A DNA stretch of 64,000 nucleotides from Duganella radicis (GCF_009720825.1 NZ_WNKY01000021.1:33817-97816); one strand, 5' to 3'. Positions 1-8,326 are shown, counted from the stretch's first letter. The notes: generated by a model from the sequence alone, not told the origin. Program-made: numbers and translations.

Positions 1-348
1 GCCTGTGTCGAGGTCATGGTGCTGTGCGCGGCCTTGGGTGTGCACGTGCCGGTCGAACGGGTGGCGCCGGCGCTGGTGTTTATCGTGCTGATTTTGATCG
101 GCAATCCTATGGGCAAGGTGCGGCGCAATTTCTTCCTGGGCATCCGCACGCCCTGGACCTTGGCCAGCGAGCGCGTATGGCACGCCACGCATCGGCTGGC
201 CGGCAAGCTGATGGTGGGTAGCGGCGCGCTTGGTTTGCTCGCGGTGTGGCTGGGTGCGCCGCATTGGCTGCTGCTGGCGATTATGATGGCGTGGGCGCCG
301 GTGGCGGCCAGCTACTCGCTGCTGCTGTACAAACGTCTTCCTCAATAA
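1..348 (+). CDS. SdpI/YhfL-family membrane protein (5' end outside window)
   Basis: The reading frame is open from base 1, so the N-terminus is cut by the window edge. The visible part has hydrophobic segments and the SdpI-family signature: a conserved GNxMGKVRRNFFLGIRTPWTLxSE block, here around bases 106-168, then the VWHATHRLAGK segment. SdpI proteins are multi-pass membrane proteins; the Bacillus founder gives immunity to the SdpC toxin. In Gram-negative bacteria the family is usually of unknown role, so I do not infer immunity here. It ends directly before the secreted hydrolase gene on the same strand and the two may be co-transcribed. Confidence 0.8.
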   Translation, partial: ACVEVMVLCAALGVHVPVERVAPALVFIVLILIGNPMGKVRRNFFLGIRTPWTLASERVWHATHRLAGKLMVGSGALGLLAVWLGAPHWLLLAIMMAWAPVAASYSLLLYKRLPQ

Positions 349-360
349 ATGGAGAAAAGT

Positions 361-1293
361 ATGAAGCTGTTGCTGTCTTTGATGATGCTGTCCTCGTCCG
401 TGTTGGCCGCCTCGCGGCCGGTGTCGCTGGAGGTGGGTGGCGGCACGGTGTATGGCACCGAGCTGACGCCCGATGGCGTGAAAGGCAAGGTGCCGGTGGT
501 GCTGCTGCACGCCGGCTCCGGCCCCACTGACCGTGATGGCAACAGCAAGCTGCTGCCCGGTCCTAACGATTCCCTGAAAATGGTGGCGGAAGGTTTGGCA
601 CGCAATGGCATCGCGTCGATCCGCTACGACAAGCGCGGCATCGGCTCCAGCGCGCTGCCGGTGTGGCGGGAAGAGAATCTGCGTCTCGACGATTACATCG
701 GCGATGCCGCCGCCTGGCTGCGCAGGCTGCGTGCCGATCCGCGCTTCTCGCGCGTGGTGATGGCGGGGCATAGCGAAGGTGCGCTGATCGCATCGGAAGC
801 CTGTGCGCAGGGCGGGGCGGATGCCTGCGTGCTGATCGCCGGTATCGGCCATGGCCTGGACGACATCTTGCGCGAACAGCTAAAGGACAAGCTGCCGCCA
901 ACGCTGCTGGCCGAGAGTGAAGAGATTCTGACTTCGCTCAAGCAGGGCAAGACCATCGACAAAGTACCGCCGCCGCTGATGGCGCTGTATCGCCCGGACG
1001 TGCAGCCGTATCTGATCTCCACCTTGCGGCATGATCCGCGCCAAGCGATTGCCGCGCTGAAGATGCCGGTGCTGATCCTGCAAGGCACGTCCGACATTCA
1101 GGTGCCACAGGCGGAGGCGAAACTGCTGTCCGCCGCCGCGCCGCAGGCCAAGGTGGTGATTGTGGAGGGCATGAACCACGTGCTGAAAATCGTCGGCGAC
1201 GACAAAGCCCTCCAGCAAAAATCCTACGCCAGCCCGGACCTGCCGGTCGCGCCGCAACTGATCGAGGCGCTGAGCAGCTTCGTGGCTCACTAA
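361..1293 (+). CDS. secreted alpha/beta hydrolase
   Basis: A protein of about 310 aa with a signal peptide (MKLLLSLMMLSSSVLA, residues 1-16), so probably periplasmic. It has the nucleophile elbow G-H-S-E-G with Ser138, an oxyanion-side HAGSGP block near residue 50, a DKRGIGSS block typical of this hydrolase family, and a late GMNH histidine motif. Start: an ATG at 349 is possible, but GGAG at 351-354 gives correct ribosome-binding spacing to the ATG at 361, which also begins the signal peptide. It resembles the dienelactone hydrolase/BAAT-like group; the substrate cannot be read from sequence. It follows the SdpI-like gene and faces uvrB across an inverted repeat. Confidence 0.85.
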   Translation: MKLLLSLMMLSSSVLAASRPVSLEVGGGTVYGTELTPDGVKGKVPVVLLHAGSGPTDRDGNSKLLPGPNDSLKMVAEGLARNGIASIRYDKRGIGSSALPVWREENLRLDDYIGDAAAWLRRLRADPRFSRVVMAGHSEGALIASEACAQGGADACVLIAGIGHGLDDILREQLKDKLPPTLLAESEEILTSLKQGKTIDKVPPPLMALYRPDVQPYLISTLRHDPRQAIAALKMPVLILQGTSDIQVPQAEAKLLSAAAPQAKVVIVEGMNHVLKIVGDDKALQQKSYASPDLPVAPQLIEALSSFVAH

Positions 1294-1295
1294 GC

Positions 1296-1373
1296 CGTCG
1301 TCCCGGCGAAGGCCGGGACCCAATGAAGCGCTGGGGTGGCGCGCATTGGAGTCCGGCCTGCGCCGGAATGACG
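1296..1373. repeat. intergenic inverted repeat (REP-like palindromic element)
   Basis: Two roughly 30-nt arms, 1296-1325 and 1344-1373, are near-perfect reverse complements. The arms read CGTCGTCCCGGCG... and, on the other strand, CGTCATTCCGGCG.... They lie between the convergent hydrolase and uvrB genes. GTCATTCCGGC...GGCCGGA elements are dispersed in many proteobacterial genomes; a related half-copy occurs near 63468. The transcript hairpin could end transcription from both sides, though it has no T tract. Confidence 0.7.
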
Positions 1374-1385
1374 CAGCGTGGCAGG

Positions 1386-3458
1386 TCAGGCGATGTTGTC
1401 GGCGCCCGGTGCGCCGAACAACTGCTGCTTGAGATGATGCAGCTGGTCGCGCACTTGCGCGGCCTTCTCGAACTCCAGATTCTTGGCGTGATCCAGCATG
1501 GCTTTCTCGAGGCGCTTGATCTCCTTGCTGATCTGCTTCTCGCTCATGGATTCGTACTTGGCCGTCTCCTGCGCCACCTCCAGCTCTTCCTTCGCTTCCT
1601 TCTCGCTGTAGACACCGTCGATCATGTCCTTGATCACCTTCTTCACGCCGCGCGGCACGATGCCGTTGGCTTCATTGAAGGCGATCTGCTTGGCGCGGCG
1701 ACGCTCGGTCTCGCCGATGGCGCGCTCCATCGAATCGGTCATGCGGTCGGCGTACAGCAGCGCCACGCCGTTCAGGTTACGCGCGGCGCGGCCGATGGTC
1801 TGGATCAGCGAGCGCTCGGAACGCAGGAAGCCTTCCTTGTCGGCGTCCAGGATGGCCACCAGCGACACCTCGGGCAAGTCCAGGCCTTCGCGCAGCAGGT
1901 TGATCCCGACCAGCACATCGAAGGTGCCGATGCGCAGGTCGCGCAGCAGTTCCACACGCTCCACGGTTTCGATATCGCTGTGCAGGTAGCGCACCTTGAT
2001 GCCATGGTCGCTCAGGTATTCTGTCAGCTGTTCCGACATGCGCTTGGTCAGCGTGGTGACCAGCACGCGCTCGTTCTTGGCCACACGGTCGGTGATCTCG
2101 GACATCAGGTCGTCCACCTGCGACAGGGCGGGGCGCACGATCACTTGCGGGTCCACCAGGCCGGTCGGACGCACCACCTGTTCCACCACCTGGTCGGCGT
2201 GCGACTTCTCGTATTCGGCCGGTGTGGCGGAGACGAAAACCGTCTGCCGCATCTTCTGCTCGAACTCTTCGAATTTCAGCGGGCGGTTGTCCAGCGCCGA
2301 CGGCAGGCGGAAGCCGTAGTCCACCAGATTGGTCTTGCGCGAACGGTCGCCGTTGTACATGGCGCTCAGTTGGCCGATCAGCACGTGCGACTCGTCGAGG
2401 AACATCAGCGCGTCTTTCGGCAGATAGTCCACCAGCGTTGGCGGCGGCTGGCCCGGCAGCGCGCCGCTCAGGTGGCGCGAATAGTTCTCGATGCCCTTGG
2501 TGAAGCCGATTTCGGCCATCATCTCCAGGTCGAAGCGGGTGCGCTGTTCGAGGCGCTGTTCTTCCACCAGCTTGCCTTCCTTGCGGAAGAACTCAAGACG
2601 GTCGCGCAGCTCTTCCTTGATGGTCTCGATGGCGCGCAGCACGGTGGCACGCGGGGTCACGTAGTGCGAGCCCGGATACACGGTGAAGCGCGGGATCTTG
2701 GTCTTCACGCGGCCGGTCAGCGGATCGAACAGCTGGATCGATTCCAGCTCGTCGTCCCACAGCTCAAGGCGCACCGCGAGGTCCGCATTCTCGGCCGGGA
2801 AAATGTCGAGCGTGTCGCCGCGCACGCGGAAGGTGCCGCGGCCGAAGTCCACCTCATTGCGCGTGTACTGCATCTGGATCAAGCGCGCGATGATGTCGCG
2901 CTGCGCCACGCGGTCCTTCTGGCGCAAGGTCAGGATCATCTGATGGTACTCGTTCGGATTACCGATACCGTAGATGGCCGACACCGTCGCCACGATCACC
3001 ACGTCGCGCCGTTCCATCAGCGACTTGGTGCACGACAGGCGCATCTGCTCGATGTGCTCATTGATGGACGAATCCTTTTCAATGAACAGATCGCGCTGCG
3101 GCACGTAGGCTTCCGGTTGGTAGTAATCGTAGTAGGACACGAAGTACTCGACCGCGTTCTCCGGGAAGAATTCGCGGAACTCCGAGTACAGCTGCGCGGC
3201 CAGGGTTTTGTTCGGCGCGAACACAATCGCCGGCCGGCCCTTGCGCGCGATGACGTTGGCCATGGTGTAGGTTTTGCCGGAACCGGTCACGCCGAGCAGG
3301 GTCTGGAAAAACAGGCCGTCGTCGATGCCTTCGCACAGCTGATCGATCGCCGTCGGCTGATCGCCGGCGGGCGGGAAGGGCTGGTGCAGTTTGAACGGCG
3401 AATCCGGGAACGTAACCACGGTCGCTTTGGGGGTATCTGCTACAGGTAAATCAGCCAT
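1386..3458 (-). CDS. uvrB: UvrABC system protein B (excinuclease subunit)
   Basis: 690 aa, normal length for UvrB, the damage-verifying helicase-like subunit of nucleotide excision repair in the cytoplasm. Visible: Walker A GVTGSGKT at residues 56-63; the beta-hairpin region YFVSYYDYYQPEAYVP that clamps DNA; the DESH helicase motif followed by LIGQLSAMYNGDRSRK; conserved SATPAEYE, GINLLREGLDLPEVSL and QTIGRAARN motifs; and a C-terminal UVR domain (EFEKAAQVRDQL) for UvrC binding. It is convergent with the upstream hydrolase and divergent from the aminotransferase. I looked for a LexA box upstream and saw no CTGT-N8-ACAG. Confidence 0.97.
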   Translation of the reverse strand: MADLPVADTPKATVVTFPDSPFKLHQPFPPAGDQPTAIDQLCEGIDDGLFFQTLLGVTGSGKTYTMANVIARKGRPAIVFAPNKTLAAQLYSEFREFFPENAVEYFVSYYDYYQPEAYVPQRDLFIEKDSSINEHIEQMRLSCTKSLMERRDVVIVATVSAIYGIGNPNEYHQMILTLRQKDRVAQRDIIARLIQMQYTRNEVDFGRGTFRVRGDTLDIFPAENADLAVRLELWDDELESIQLFDPLTGRVKTKIPRFTVYPGSHYVTPRATVLRAIETIKEELRDRLEFFRKEGKLVEEQRLEQRTRFDLEMMAEIGFTKGIENYSRHLSGALPGQPPPTLVDYLPKDALMFLDESHVLIGQLSAMYNGDRSRKTNLVDYGFRLPSALDNRPLKFEEFEQKMRQTVFVSATPAEYEKSHADQVVEQVVRPTGLVDPQVIVRPALSQVDDLMSEITDRVAKNERVLVTTLTKRMSEQLTEYLSDHGIKVRYLHSDIETVERVELLRDLRIGTFDVLVGINLLREGLDLPEVSLVAILDADKEGFLRSERSLIQTIGRAARNLNGVALLYADRMTDSMERAIGETERRRAKQIAFNEANGIVPRGVKKVIKDMIDGVYSEKEAKEELEVAQETAKYESMSEKQISKEIKRLEKAMLDHAKNLEFEKAAQVRDQLHHLKQQLFGAPGADNIA

Positions 3459-3572
3459 CTTGCTCAGACCTTTGTTAGAATAATGGCCTGCCGGCGGCCT
3501 GAAGTGTTTATTTTAAGGGCGCTGTCTATACATCTCTGCTGCGAACCGCTTCCAATTGAATCCAATCTTATC

Positions 3573-4769
3573 ATGACGAATCCTAGCTTGTTCAGCGCCA
3601 TCGACATGGCACCACGCGACCCTATCCTGGGTATTACCGAAGCCTTTAACGCCGACCAGAACCCTCAGAAAATCAATCTGGGCGTTGGCGTTTATTATGA
3701 CGACAACGGTAAAGTGCCGCTGCTATCGTGCGTGCAGAAAGCGGAGGAAATCCTGATCGCGGCGCCGGCGCCGCGCACCTACCTGCCGATCGAAGGCCTG
3801 GCTGCCTACGACAAAGCGGTGCAAGAGCTGGTATTTGGCGCCGACAGCGCTGTTTTGCAAGAGAAGCGTGCCGTCACCGTGCAAGCCATCGGCGGCACCG
3901 GCGCACTGAAAATCGGCGCCGACTTCCTGAAGCGCTTCGCCTCGGACGCCGAAGTCTACATCAGCGACCCAAGCTGGGAAAACCACCGCGCCCTGTTTGA
4001 AAGCGCCGGCTTCAAAGTCAACAACTACGCCTACTTCGACGCCGCCACCCACGGCGTCAACTTCGCCGGCATGATCGCCGACATCAAGGCCATGCCAGCC
4101 GGCTCCATCGTGCTGCTGCACGCCTGCTGCCACAACCCGACCGGCGCCGACCTGACCTCGGCCCAGTGGGATGAGGTGATTGCCGCCGTGACCTCGCGCG
4201 GCCTGGTGCCGTTCCTGGACATGGCTTACCAGGGCTTCGGCGCGGGCATCGCCGAAGACGGCGCCGTGGTGCGCCGCTTCGCTGCCGCCGGCGGCCCGCT
4301 GCTGGTATCGAACTCGTTCTCCAAATCGTTCTCGCTGTACGGCGAGCGCGTGGGCGCGCTGAGCGTGGTGGCTGCCACCGCCGAAGAAGCGTCGCGCCTG
4401 ATGTCGCAACTGAAGCGCGTGGTGCGCACCAACTACTCCAACCCACCGGTACATGGCGGCAAGGTGGTGGCAACCGTGCTGACCACCCCGGAACTGCGTC
4501 AGATGTGGGAAGACGAACTGGCCGCGATGCGCGTGCGCATCAAGGAAATGCGCGAAGCCTTCGTGGTCAAGCTGCAAGCCAAGGGCCACGACTTCGCCTT
4601 CGTGCGCGATCAGGTTGGCATGTTCTCGTACTCGGGCCTGAGCAAGGCGCAAGTGGAGCAACTGCGCGCCAAATCGATCTACGCCGTGGACACCGGCCGC
4701 ATTTGCGTGGCCGCGTTGAATTCGCGTAATATCGATATCGTTATTGACGCCATCGCCGAAGTGCTCTAA
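3573..4769 (+). CDS. aspartate / aromatic amino acid aminotransferase (class I PLP)
   Basis: 398 aa from the ATG at 3573, which begins MTNPSLFSAIDMAPRDPILG, the usual start of AspC/TyrB enzymes. The frame is open to 3483, but those extra 30 residues do not look like family sequence. The PLP lysine is Lys251 in SNSFSKSFSLYGERVG. Also visible are CCHNPTGAD, DMAYQGFG, NYSNPPVHGG and a C-terminal GRICVAALN block with the substrate-carboxylate arginine. It transfers the amino group between aspartate or aromatic amino acids and 2-oxoglutarate in the cytosol. AspC and TyrB cannot be told apart by eye, so no symbol is given. It is divergent from uvrB and followed by tRNA-Asn. Confidence 0.93.
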   Translation: MTNPSLFSAIDMAPRDPILGITEAFNADQNPQKINLGVGVYYDDNGKVPLLSCVQKAEEILIAAPAPRTYLPIEGLAAYDKAVQELVFGADSAVLQEKRAVTVQAIGGTGALKIGADFLKRFASDAEVYISDPSWENHRALFESAGFKVNNYAYFDAATHGVNFAGMIADIKAMPAGSIVLLHACCHNPTGADLTSAQWDEVIAAVTSRGLVPFLDMAYQGFGAGIAEDGAVVRRFAAAGGPLLVSNSFSKSFSLYGERVGALSVVAATAEEASRLMSQLKRVVRTNYSNPPVHGGKVVATVLTTPELRQMWEDELAAMRVRIKEMREAFVVKLQAKGHDFAFVRDQVGMFSYSGLSKAQVEQLRAKSIYAVDTGRICVAALNSRNIDIVIDAIAEVL

Positions 4770-4842
4770 ACTCTTGTTTCTTCGCGTTGAGCTGCACAGC
4801 TTGATGCGAAAGGCAGCATGAAATACCGCAGTCGATCGGGCC

Positions 4843-4871
4843 TTGCCGGAACGAAAGAAACAGTATAAAAT
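4843..4871 (+). promoter_or_regulatory. tRNA-Asn promoter (copy 1)
   Basis: TTGCCG at 4843-4848 and TAAAAT at 4866-4871 are separated by 17 nt and end 11 nt before the tRNA. The same arrangement is found before the other two full tRNA-Asn genes. Confidence 0.6.
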
Positions 4872-4882
4872 GTTGCCTCTAA

Positions 4883-4958
4883 TCCCTGATAGCTCAGTCG
4901 GTAGAGCGACGGACTGTTAATCCGCAGGTCCCTGGTTCGAGTCCAGGTCGGGGAGCCA
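4883..4958 (+). tRNA. tRNA-Asn (anticodon GTT), copy 1
   Basis: 76 nt with encoded CCA. The acceptor stem TCCCTGA pairs with TCGGGGA (one T-G wobble); the D-arm is GCTC...GAGC; the anticodon loop is CTGTTAA with GTT; the T-arm is CCTGG-TTCGAGT-CCAGG. It is identical to the copies at 6655 and 28323. It is the left boundary of a 1.7-kb segment with the effector-like gene, whose right boundary is the second copy. Confidence 0.97.
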
Positions 4959-4965
4959 GAATACC

Positions 4966-4997
4966 AACGGCCCCGCGAGTCATCGCGGGGCCGTTTT
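4966..4997 (+). terminator. intrinsic terminator after tRNA-Asn copy 1
   Basis: A 13-bp perfect stem (AACGGCCCCGCGA with its complement at 4983-4995), a 4-nt loop GTCA, then TTTTCG. It begins 8 nt after the tRNA CCA. Confidence 0.9.
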
Positions 4998-5077
4998 CGT
5001 TTCCCGTCAGGGAACTATTTCCAGTCGTACGGCCACTGAACTCCAGTAGTCCAAAATGCCACTACTGGATCTCAAGC

Positions 5078-6346
5078 ATGTTCCCTGCTATTTCAAGAAC
5101 GCAATCCTCGCTGGCCGGCATTGATCCGGCCCCGGAGCCCGCACCGGGAGCCGGTGGTGCTGAGAGTGCCGGTTCACCGATGCCGGATGCCCCTGCGCGC
5201 CTTCCTCCCGCAGCGACGACTTCGGGTTCTTCGCGCACGCTTTTCGTGAACCAAATCGCCGGGCATGACAAGCAGCTGGCGAGTTATCTGATGGGCCGCA
5301 GGGTGGTGGGGCGAGAGATCGAGGGTGAGGAGCTGGCGCGCCTGCGCCAGGCCAATAATGTCTTGCAGGAGTCGCGTGAGGCCTTGCACATCGGGCGTGG
5401 AAACGTCACGACGGATATTGCCGCCACCGACGGCCGCAGCGCCCTCACTTGCTCAGCGGCCAGGGTGGTTCGCAAGAGCAAGAAGCTGGATGAACTGCCC
5501 ATGCATCGGGCCGCCATCGCCGAGATCGCGGGAGCGGGGAACTGCGGCGAGCATTCCGCAGTGGCCGCGCACAAACTGGCGGCCCGGCTATCCGAAAACG
5601 AGGAAGTGCACAGCGTCTATAACCGCGCCGCCGATCACGGCTGGGCCGAAGTGCGCACATCGCCCCCGGATCAGCGGCCCGCTATCGTTGTGGATGCCTG
5701 GGGCGAGGGTCCGGCGATACACGCGGAGGACGCGCTTTTCGCATCGTCCGCCATACCGGCCGAACAGCGGGTGAGCGATTTTTCGTATGACGCCCGGACG
5801 GCGCCGGCCGCATTGGCGGATAAGGCGAATTTTTTGGCCGAGCAGGGCGGCGTTATCGAGGGCAGAATCGACGCAGTGCGAAAACGGCTGCCAGCGCATG
5901 GTTTCGAACAGAGAAAAGTATTCAACCCCACGCCGATCATCGATCCCGCCTTTGCCAATGATGTCAGCGAAAAGATGTCAGACCTGCATGACATGACCAT
6001 GTTTCGCTTGGATCTGCCGGCATTGGAAAGCGCGGATTTTCGCAATAAGCTGCTTGCCACGAGCGTGCTCAGGGAACTCGGTGCGTCGGTCAAGGAGGCC
6101 ACGGCCGCTGCGGCTGAAGTGTCATCGGCTGCCGGCGCGCTTGCCCGCGCGCCACAGAATCCCGCTCGCTCCCATGCCGCGCTACAGGCTCAGGCGGCCG
6201 AGATTCAACGCTCGGCTCAGCGGCCATTATTGGACCTATTCCCCTCCGGCCCGTCCGATGAGGGGGCCCTGTCGAGAAGGAGGGGCCGCGACCCCGGATC
6301 TGACGACGAACATGATGCGCGCGACGTTCGCCAACGCCGGACTTGA
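5078..6346 (+). CDS. candidate secreted effector with Cys-His-Asp triad (transglutaminase/papain-like fold)
   Basis: 422 aa, no family name assigned. The first 55 residues are rich in Pro, Ala, Ser and Gly without a Sec signal, as in many type III effectors. The core shows a permuted-free C-H-D set: GNCGEH with Cys156, DHGWAEV with His187, and VVDAW with Asp206. That arrangement is known from transglutaminase-superfamily cysteine proteases and deamidases, including the HopX/XopE/AvrPphE effector family. The tail after residue 330 is Ala-rich and helical and ends in an Arg/Asp-rich stretch. No good ribosome-binding site is visible before the ATG, so the start could be later (for example Met35). 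The gene lies alone between two tRNA-Asn copies, which suggests acquisition. The effector role is inference from triad and architecture. Confidence 0.6.
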   Translation: MFPAISRTQSSLAGIDPAPEPAPGAGGAESAGSPMPDAPARLPPAATTSGSSRTLFVNQIAGHDKQLASYLMGRRVVGREIEGEELARLRQANNVLQESREALHIGRGNVTTDIAATDGRSALTCSAARVVRKSKKLDELPMHRAAIAEIAGAGNCGEHSAVAAHKLAARLSENEEVHSVYNRAADHGWAEVRTSPPDQRPAIVVDAWGEGPAIHAEDALFASSAIPAEQRVSDFSYDARTAPAALADKANFLAEQGGVIEGRIDAVRKRLPAHGFEQRKVFNPTPIIDPAFANDVSEKMSDLHDMTMFRLDLPALESADFRNKLLATSVLRELGASVKEATAAAAEVSSAAGALARAPQNPARSHAALQAQAAEIQRSAQRPLLDLFPSGPSDEGALSRRRGRDPGSDDEHDARDVRQRRT

Positions 6347-6430
6347 TATCCCTCACACTCCTTGTGATGCGGTCCCTGTGGCTTGGCGCTTCTGTCGTAC
6401 ACTCTGGCGATGGCGTCCAGGGGAGGGGGT

Positions 6431-6583
6431 ATGGAAATTACACAAGTGATCGTGAACCTGCCCAGTGAGCAGGTGGAGTTTCTGGAGCGGGTGGCCAGAA
6501 AAGAGCGGCTGACATTCACCGACATCTTGCGCCGGGCAATTGACTTCCTTCGCCCCGTCTATGGCGGTACTAAGTCCAAGTAG
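6431..6583 (+). CDS. small ribbon-helix-helix (CopG/Arc-type) protein
   Basis: 50 aa from the ATG at 6431, which has GGGAGGGGG just upstream. It begins MEITQVIVNLPSEQVEFLER (beta strand then helix) and continues KERLTFTDILRRAIDFLR, the pattern of a ribbon-helix-helix DNA-binding domain: an N-terminal strand for the DNA groove and two helices for dimerization. Such proteins are often antitoxins or plasmid and phage repressors. No toxin partner is adjacent; the next feature is tRNA-Asn copy 2. The target is unknown. Confidence 0.6.
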   Translation: MEITQVIVNLPSEQVEFLERVARKERLTFTDILRRAIDFLRPVYGGTKSK

Positions 6584-6613
6584 CGCCCTCAACGGAGAAG
6601 TTTCGTTCAGGAC

Positions 6614-6642
6614 TAGACAACGGGGGATGCGCTGTATATAAT
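6614..6642 (+). promoter_or_regulatory. tRNA-Asn promoter (copy 2)
   Basis: TAGACA at 6614-6619 and TATAAT at 6637-6642 with a 17-nt spacer, 12 nt before the tRNA. Same hexamers and spacing as before the third copy at 28283-28311. Confidence 0.75.
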
Positions 6643-6654
6643 TCTGGCCTCAAT

Positions 6655-6730
6655 TCCCTGATAGCTCAGTCGGTAGAGCGACGGACTGTTAATCCGCAGG
6701 TCCCTGGTTCGAGTCCAGGTCGGGGAGCCA
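6655..6730 (+). tRNA. tRNA-Asn (anticodon GTT), copy 2; island attachment site
   Basis: 76 nt, identical to copy 1 including CCA. Its last 45 nt plus 4 flanking bases recur at 14120-14168, the usual mark of an element that integrated into the tRNA 3' end and rebuilt the gene. Confidence 0.97.
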
Positions 6731-6734
6731 GAAT
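6686..6734 (+). repeat. direct repeat, left attachment site (attL-like)
   Basis: Runs from the anticodon loop (CTGTTAATCC...) through the T-arm and CCA to GAAT. Identical over 49 nt to 14120-14168. The copies diverge on both sides. Confidence 0.85.
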
Positions 6735-6740
6735 TCATAA

Positions 6741-6768
6741 GGACCCGTGAAAAATCACGGGCCTTTTC
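6741..6768 (+). terminator. intrinsic terminator after tRNA-Asn copy 2
   Basis: Stem CCCGTGA (6744-6750) with TCACGGG (6755-6761), loop AAAA, extended by GG/CC around a bulged A and followed by TTTTCTC. Confidence 0.85.
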
Positions 6769-7042
6769 TCATTGGTTATTCCCCATATATTCCCACTTCG
6801 GGAACGGAGCGACGACGAGCAGCTCGACGCCGGTCGATGTCACGGGCCTCACGTCGGGCTTCGTGGCTATCTCTCTGGGGCGACCATACCTGCGCCCTTA
6901 CTGCTGCATGAGGCGTCAAGTGCTGAGGATACAACCCCTTTGGGGGGGAGGCTGTAATGGATGCTGCATCGTGGGCGCTCCAAGTTACATCCCACGGCAC
7001 TGCTCCAGTTCCGGCCTGAATGCAATTGCACTGCCTTGTGAA
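6769..7042. other. non-coding stretch at the left end of the island
   Basis: No convincing gene on either strand. A reverse-strand open frame (6776-7000) gives an Arg-rich peptide ending next to the tRNA, where an integrase would be expected, but it has no tyrosine-recombinase residues. It may be residue of a deleted gene. Confidence 0.5.
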
Positions 7043-8062
7043 CTACTCTTCGCCAGGAGGTACGCGCAACCCGATGCACCTCACGGCATTGAAATAGATC
7101 CGCTTCTCTTCCTCCAGGGGCATCTTGACCCACTCGGTCAGTTCGTTCAACGGAGGAGTGTGCCGATCCAGGAAATCGAACGCCTGCCGGACGTCGAACC
7201 TGACCTGTTTGACTGCTTTCTTCGTGGAGCGGCCGTTCGCCCACTCGACGTCCATCTGGCACAGCGCGAACGTGGACAGGGTGTACGTCGGCTGCGTCGC
7301 CCTCGCGAAGAAGATCAGATCGGGCAGAGCTGCGTCGAGCTTGGCGACGTATGCGCGGACCTCTGGTATCTCGAACAGCTCGCGCGGGTCGGTGTCGTAG
7401 CCAGAAAACATGAGCTCGACCTTGCCTTGGCACTGGGCGGCCATCTGTCTCGTCACGCGCATCCGGTCGAAGAACGCTCGCGGCAGCGCGACCTCTTGGG
7501 TCGTCACGTCGGTCTCGTCGAGCGTGTAGTAGATGACCGACGATTCGCCCATCATCTGGTTGACCTTCCAGTAGACTTCGAGCTCGGCGAGGCCGTCGCG
7601 GATTGGGTCTACCATGCCGAGCAGTTGCCGTTCGGCCTCCGCAAGCTTGTTCTCGAAGGGGACCGTGATCTTCCATCCCGATTCCGTCGATTCGGTCTCT
7701 TCCGGCCGGAACATGACCCAGTAGCAGTCGTGCGTGTCCGGGTCGCAGAGGCAGACCACTACGGGAATTGGATAGTTCACCAGGTAGTTGAAATGCTTGG
7801 ATTCCCCCCTGTAGACGAATCCCCACCTGTTCCTTTCCTTCAGGAAGGACTTGCCACACTTGATCTGGACCGCGAGCATCTGGCCCGTGACGGATCCTTC
7901 CTCGGTGACCAGCTCGACTTGCCCGTCGATCCCGAAGTCGTGCTCTTGGTGGTTCCTCTTGAAAAGCCAACCGAAGGAATTGCTCACGATGCGGGACACG
8001 ATCCCGATGCCGAGTTCCCCAAGCTTGGCGGACGACGAGTACTGCGGAAAGCCTTTTTTCAT
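7043..8062 (-). CDS. DUF4365-domain protein, predicted PD-(D/E)XK-type nuclease
   Basis: 339 aa from the ATG at 8062. An upstream ATG at 8146 would add 28 residues that look non-coding. The N-terminal 130 residues match the DUF4365 pattern: GELGIGIVSRI, then HDFGIDGQVEL (Asp46, Glu50), then MLAVQIKCGKSFL (Gln66, Lys68), then the FNYLVNYPIPVVVCLCDP strand typical of the domain. This is a degenerate D...(E/Q)xK nuclease core. The remaining 200 residues are unassigned. DUF4365 genes are frequent in defence islands; a role in restricting foreign DNA is inferred from family and location only. It is the first gene after the tRNA, with the unknown gene at 8327 upstream on the same strand. Confidence 0.7.
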   Translation of the reverse strand: MKKGFPQYSSSAKLGELGIGIVSRIVSNSFGWLFKRNHQEHDFGIDGQVELVTEEGSVTGQMLAVQIKCGKSFLKERNRWGFVYRGESKHFNYLVNYPIPVVVCLCDPDTHDCYWVMFRPEETESTESGWKITVPFENKLAEAERQLLGMVDPIRDGLAELEVYWKVNQMMGESSVIYYTLDETDVTTQEVALPRAFFDRMRVTRQMAAQCQGKVELMFSGYDTDPRELFEIPEVRAYVAKLDAALPDLIFFARATQPTYTLSTFALCQMDVEWANGRSTKKAVKQVRFDVRQAFDFLDRHTPPLNELTEWVKMPLEEEKRIYFNAVRCIGLRVPPGEE

Positions 8063-8326
8063 TTCGCTTTGCTTCTCACTGTTGCGCGCGCCGGGCCCTA
8101 TTACGGACAGTAGTCTGGACGCTGGCGCCGGATGGCGCCTTTCCAATGGGCATTTTACAGGTAGGGTTCTCTGTGGGGGAAGGATGGGGCGTGCACTATG
8201 CCTTATGCAACGCTCTGCCGCTGAGCCTGCGTTTCGTTATGGGTGTTTCTGGCAATGCCTACACCGGCATTCCAGCGCAATCGCGACGCCTTCAGTATTC
8301 AGGCAGCTTAGGCCGTCGCCGAACCG

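Noticed and set aside
1323..3449. 708-aa forward open frame
   Set aside because: Antisense shadow of uvrB, which has every family motif. The forward translation is His/Gln/Leu-rich without domains.
3459..3572. LexA box between uvrB and the aminotransferase
   Set aside because: CTGTCTATACATCTCTG resembles one half only; there is no ACAG at the right distance.
6776..7000. Possible integrase C-terminus next to tRNA-Asn (reverse)
   Set aside because: An Arg-rich frame in the right place and direction, but no R..HxxR..Y residues; not supported.
6863..8113. 416-aa forward frame over the DUF4365 gene
   Set aside because: The reverse strand carries the DUF4365 motifs; the forward frame has none.
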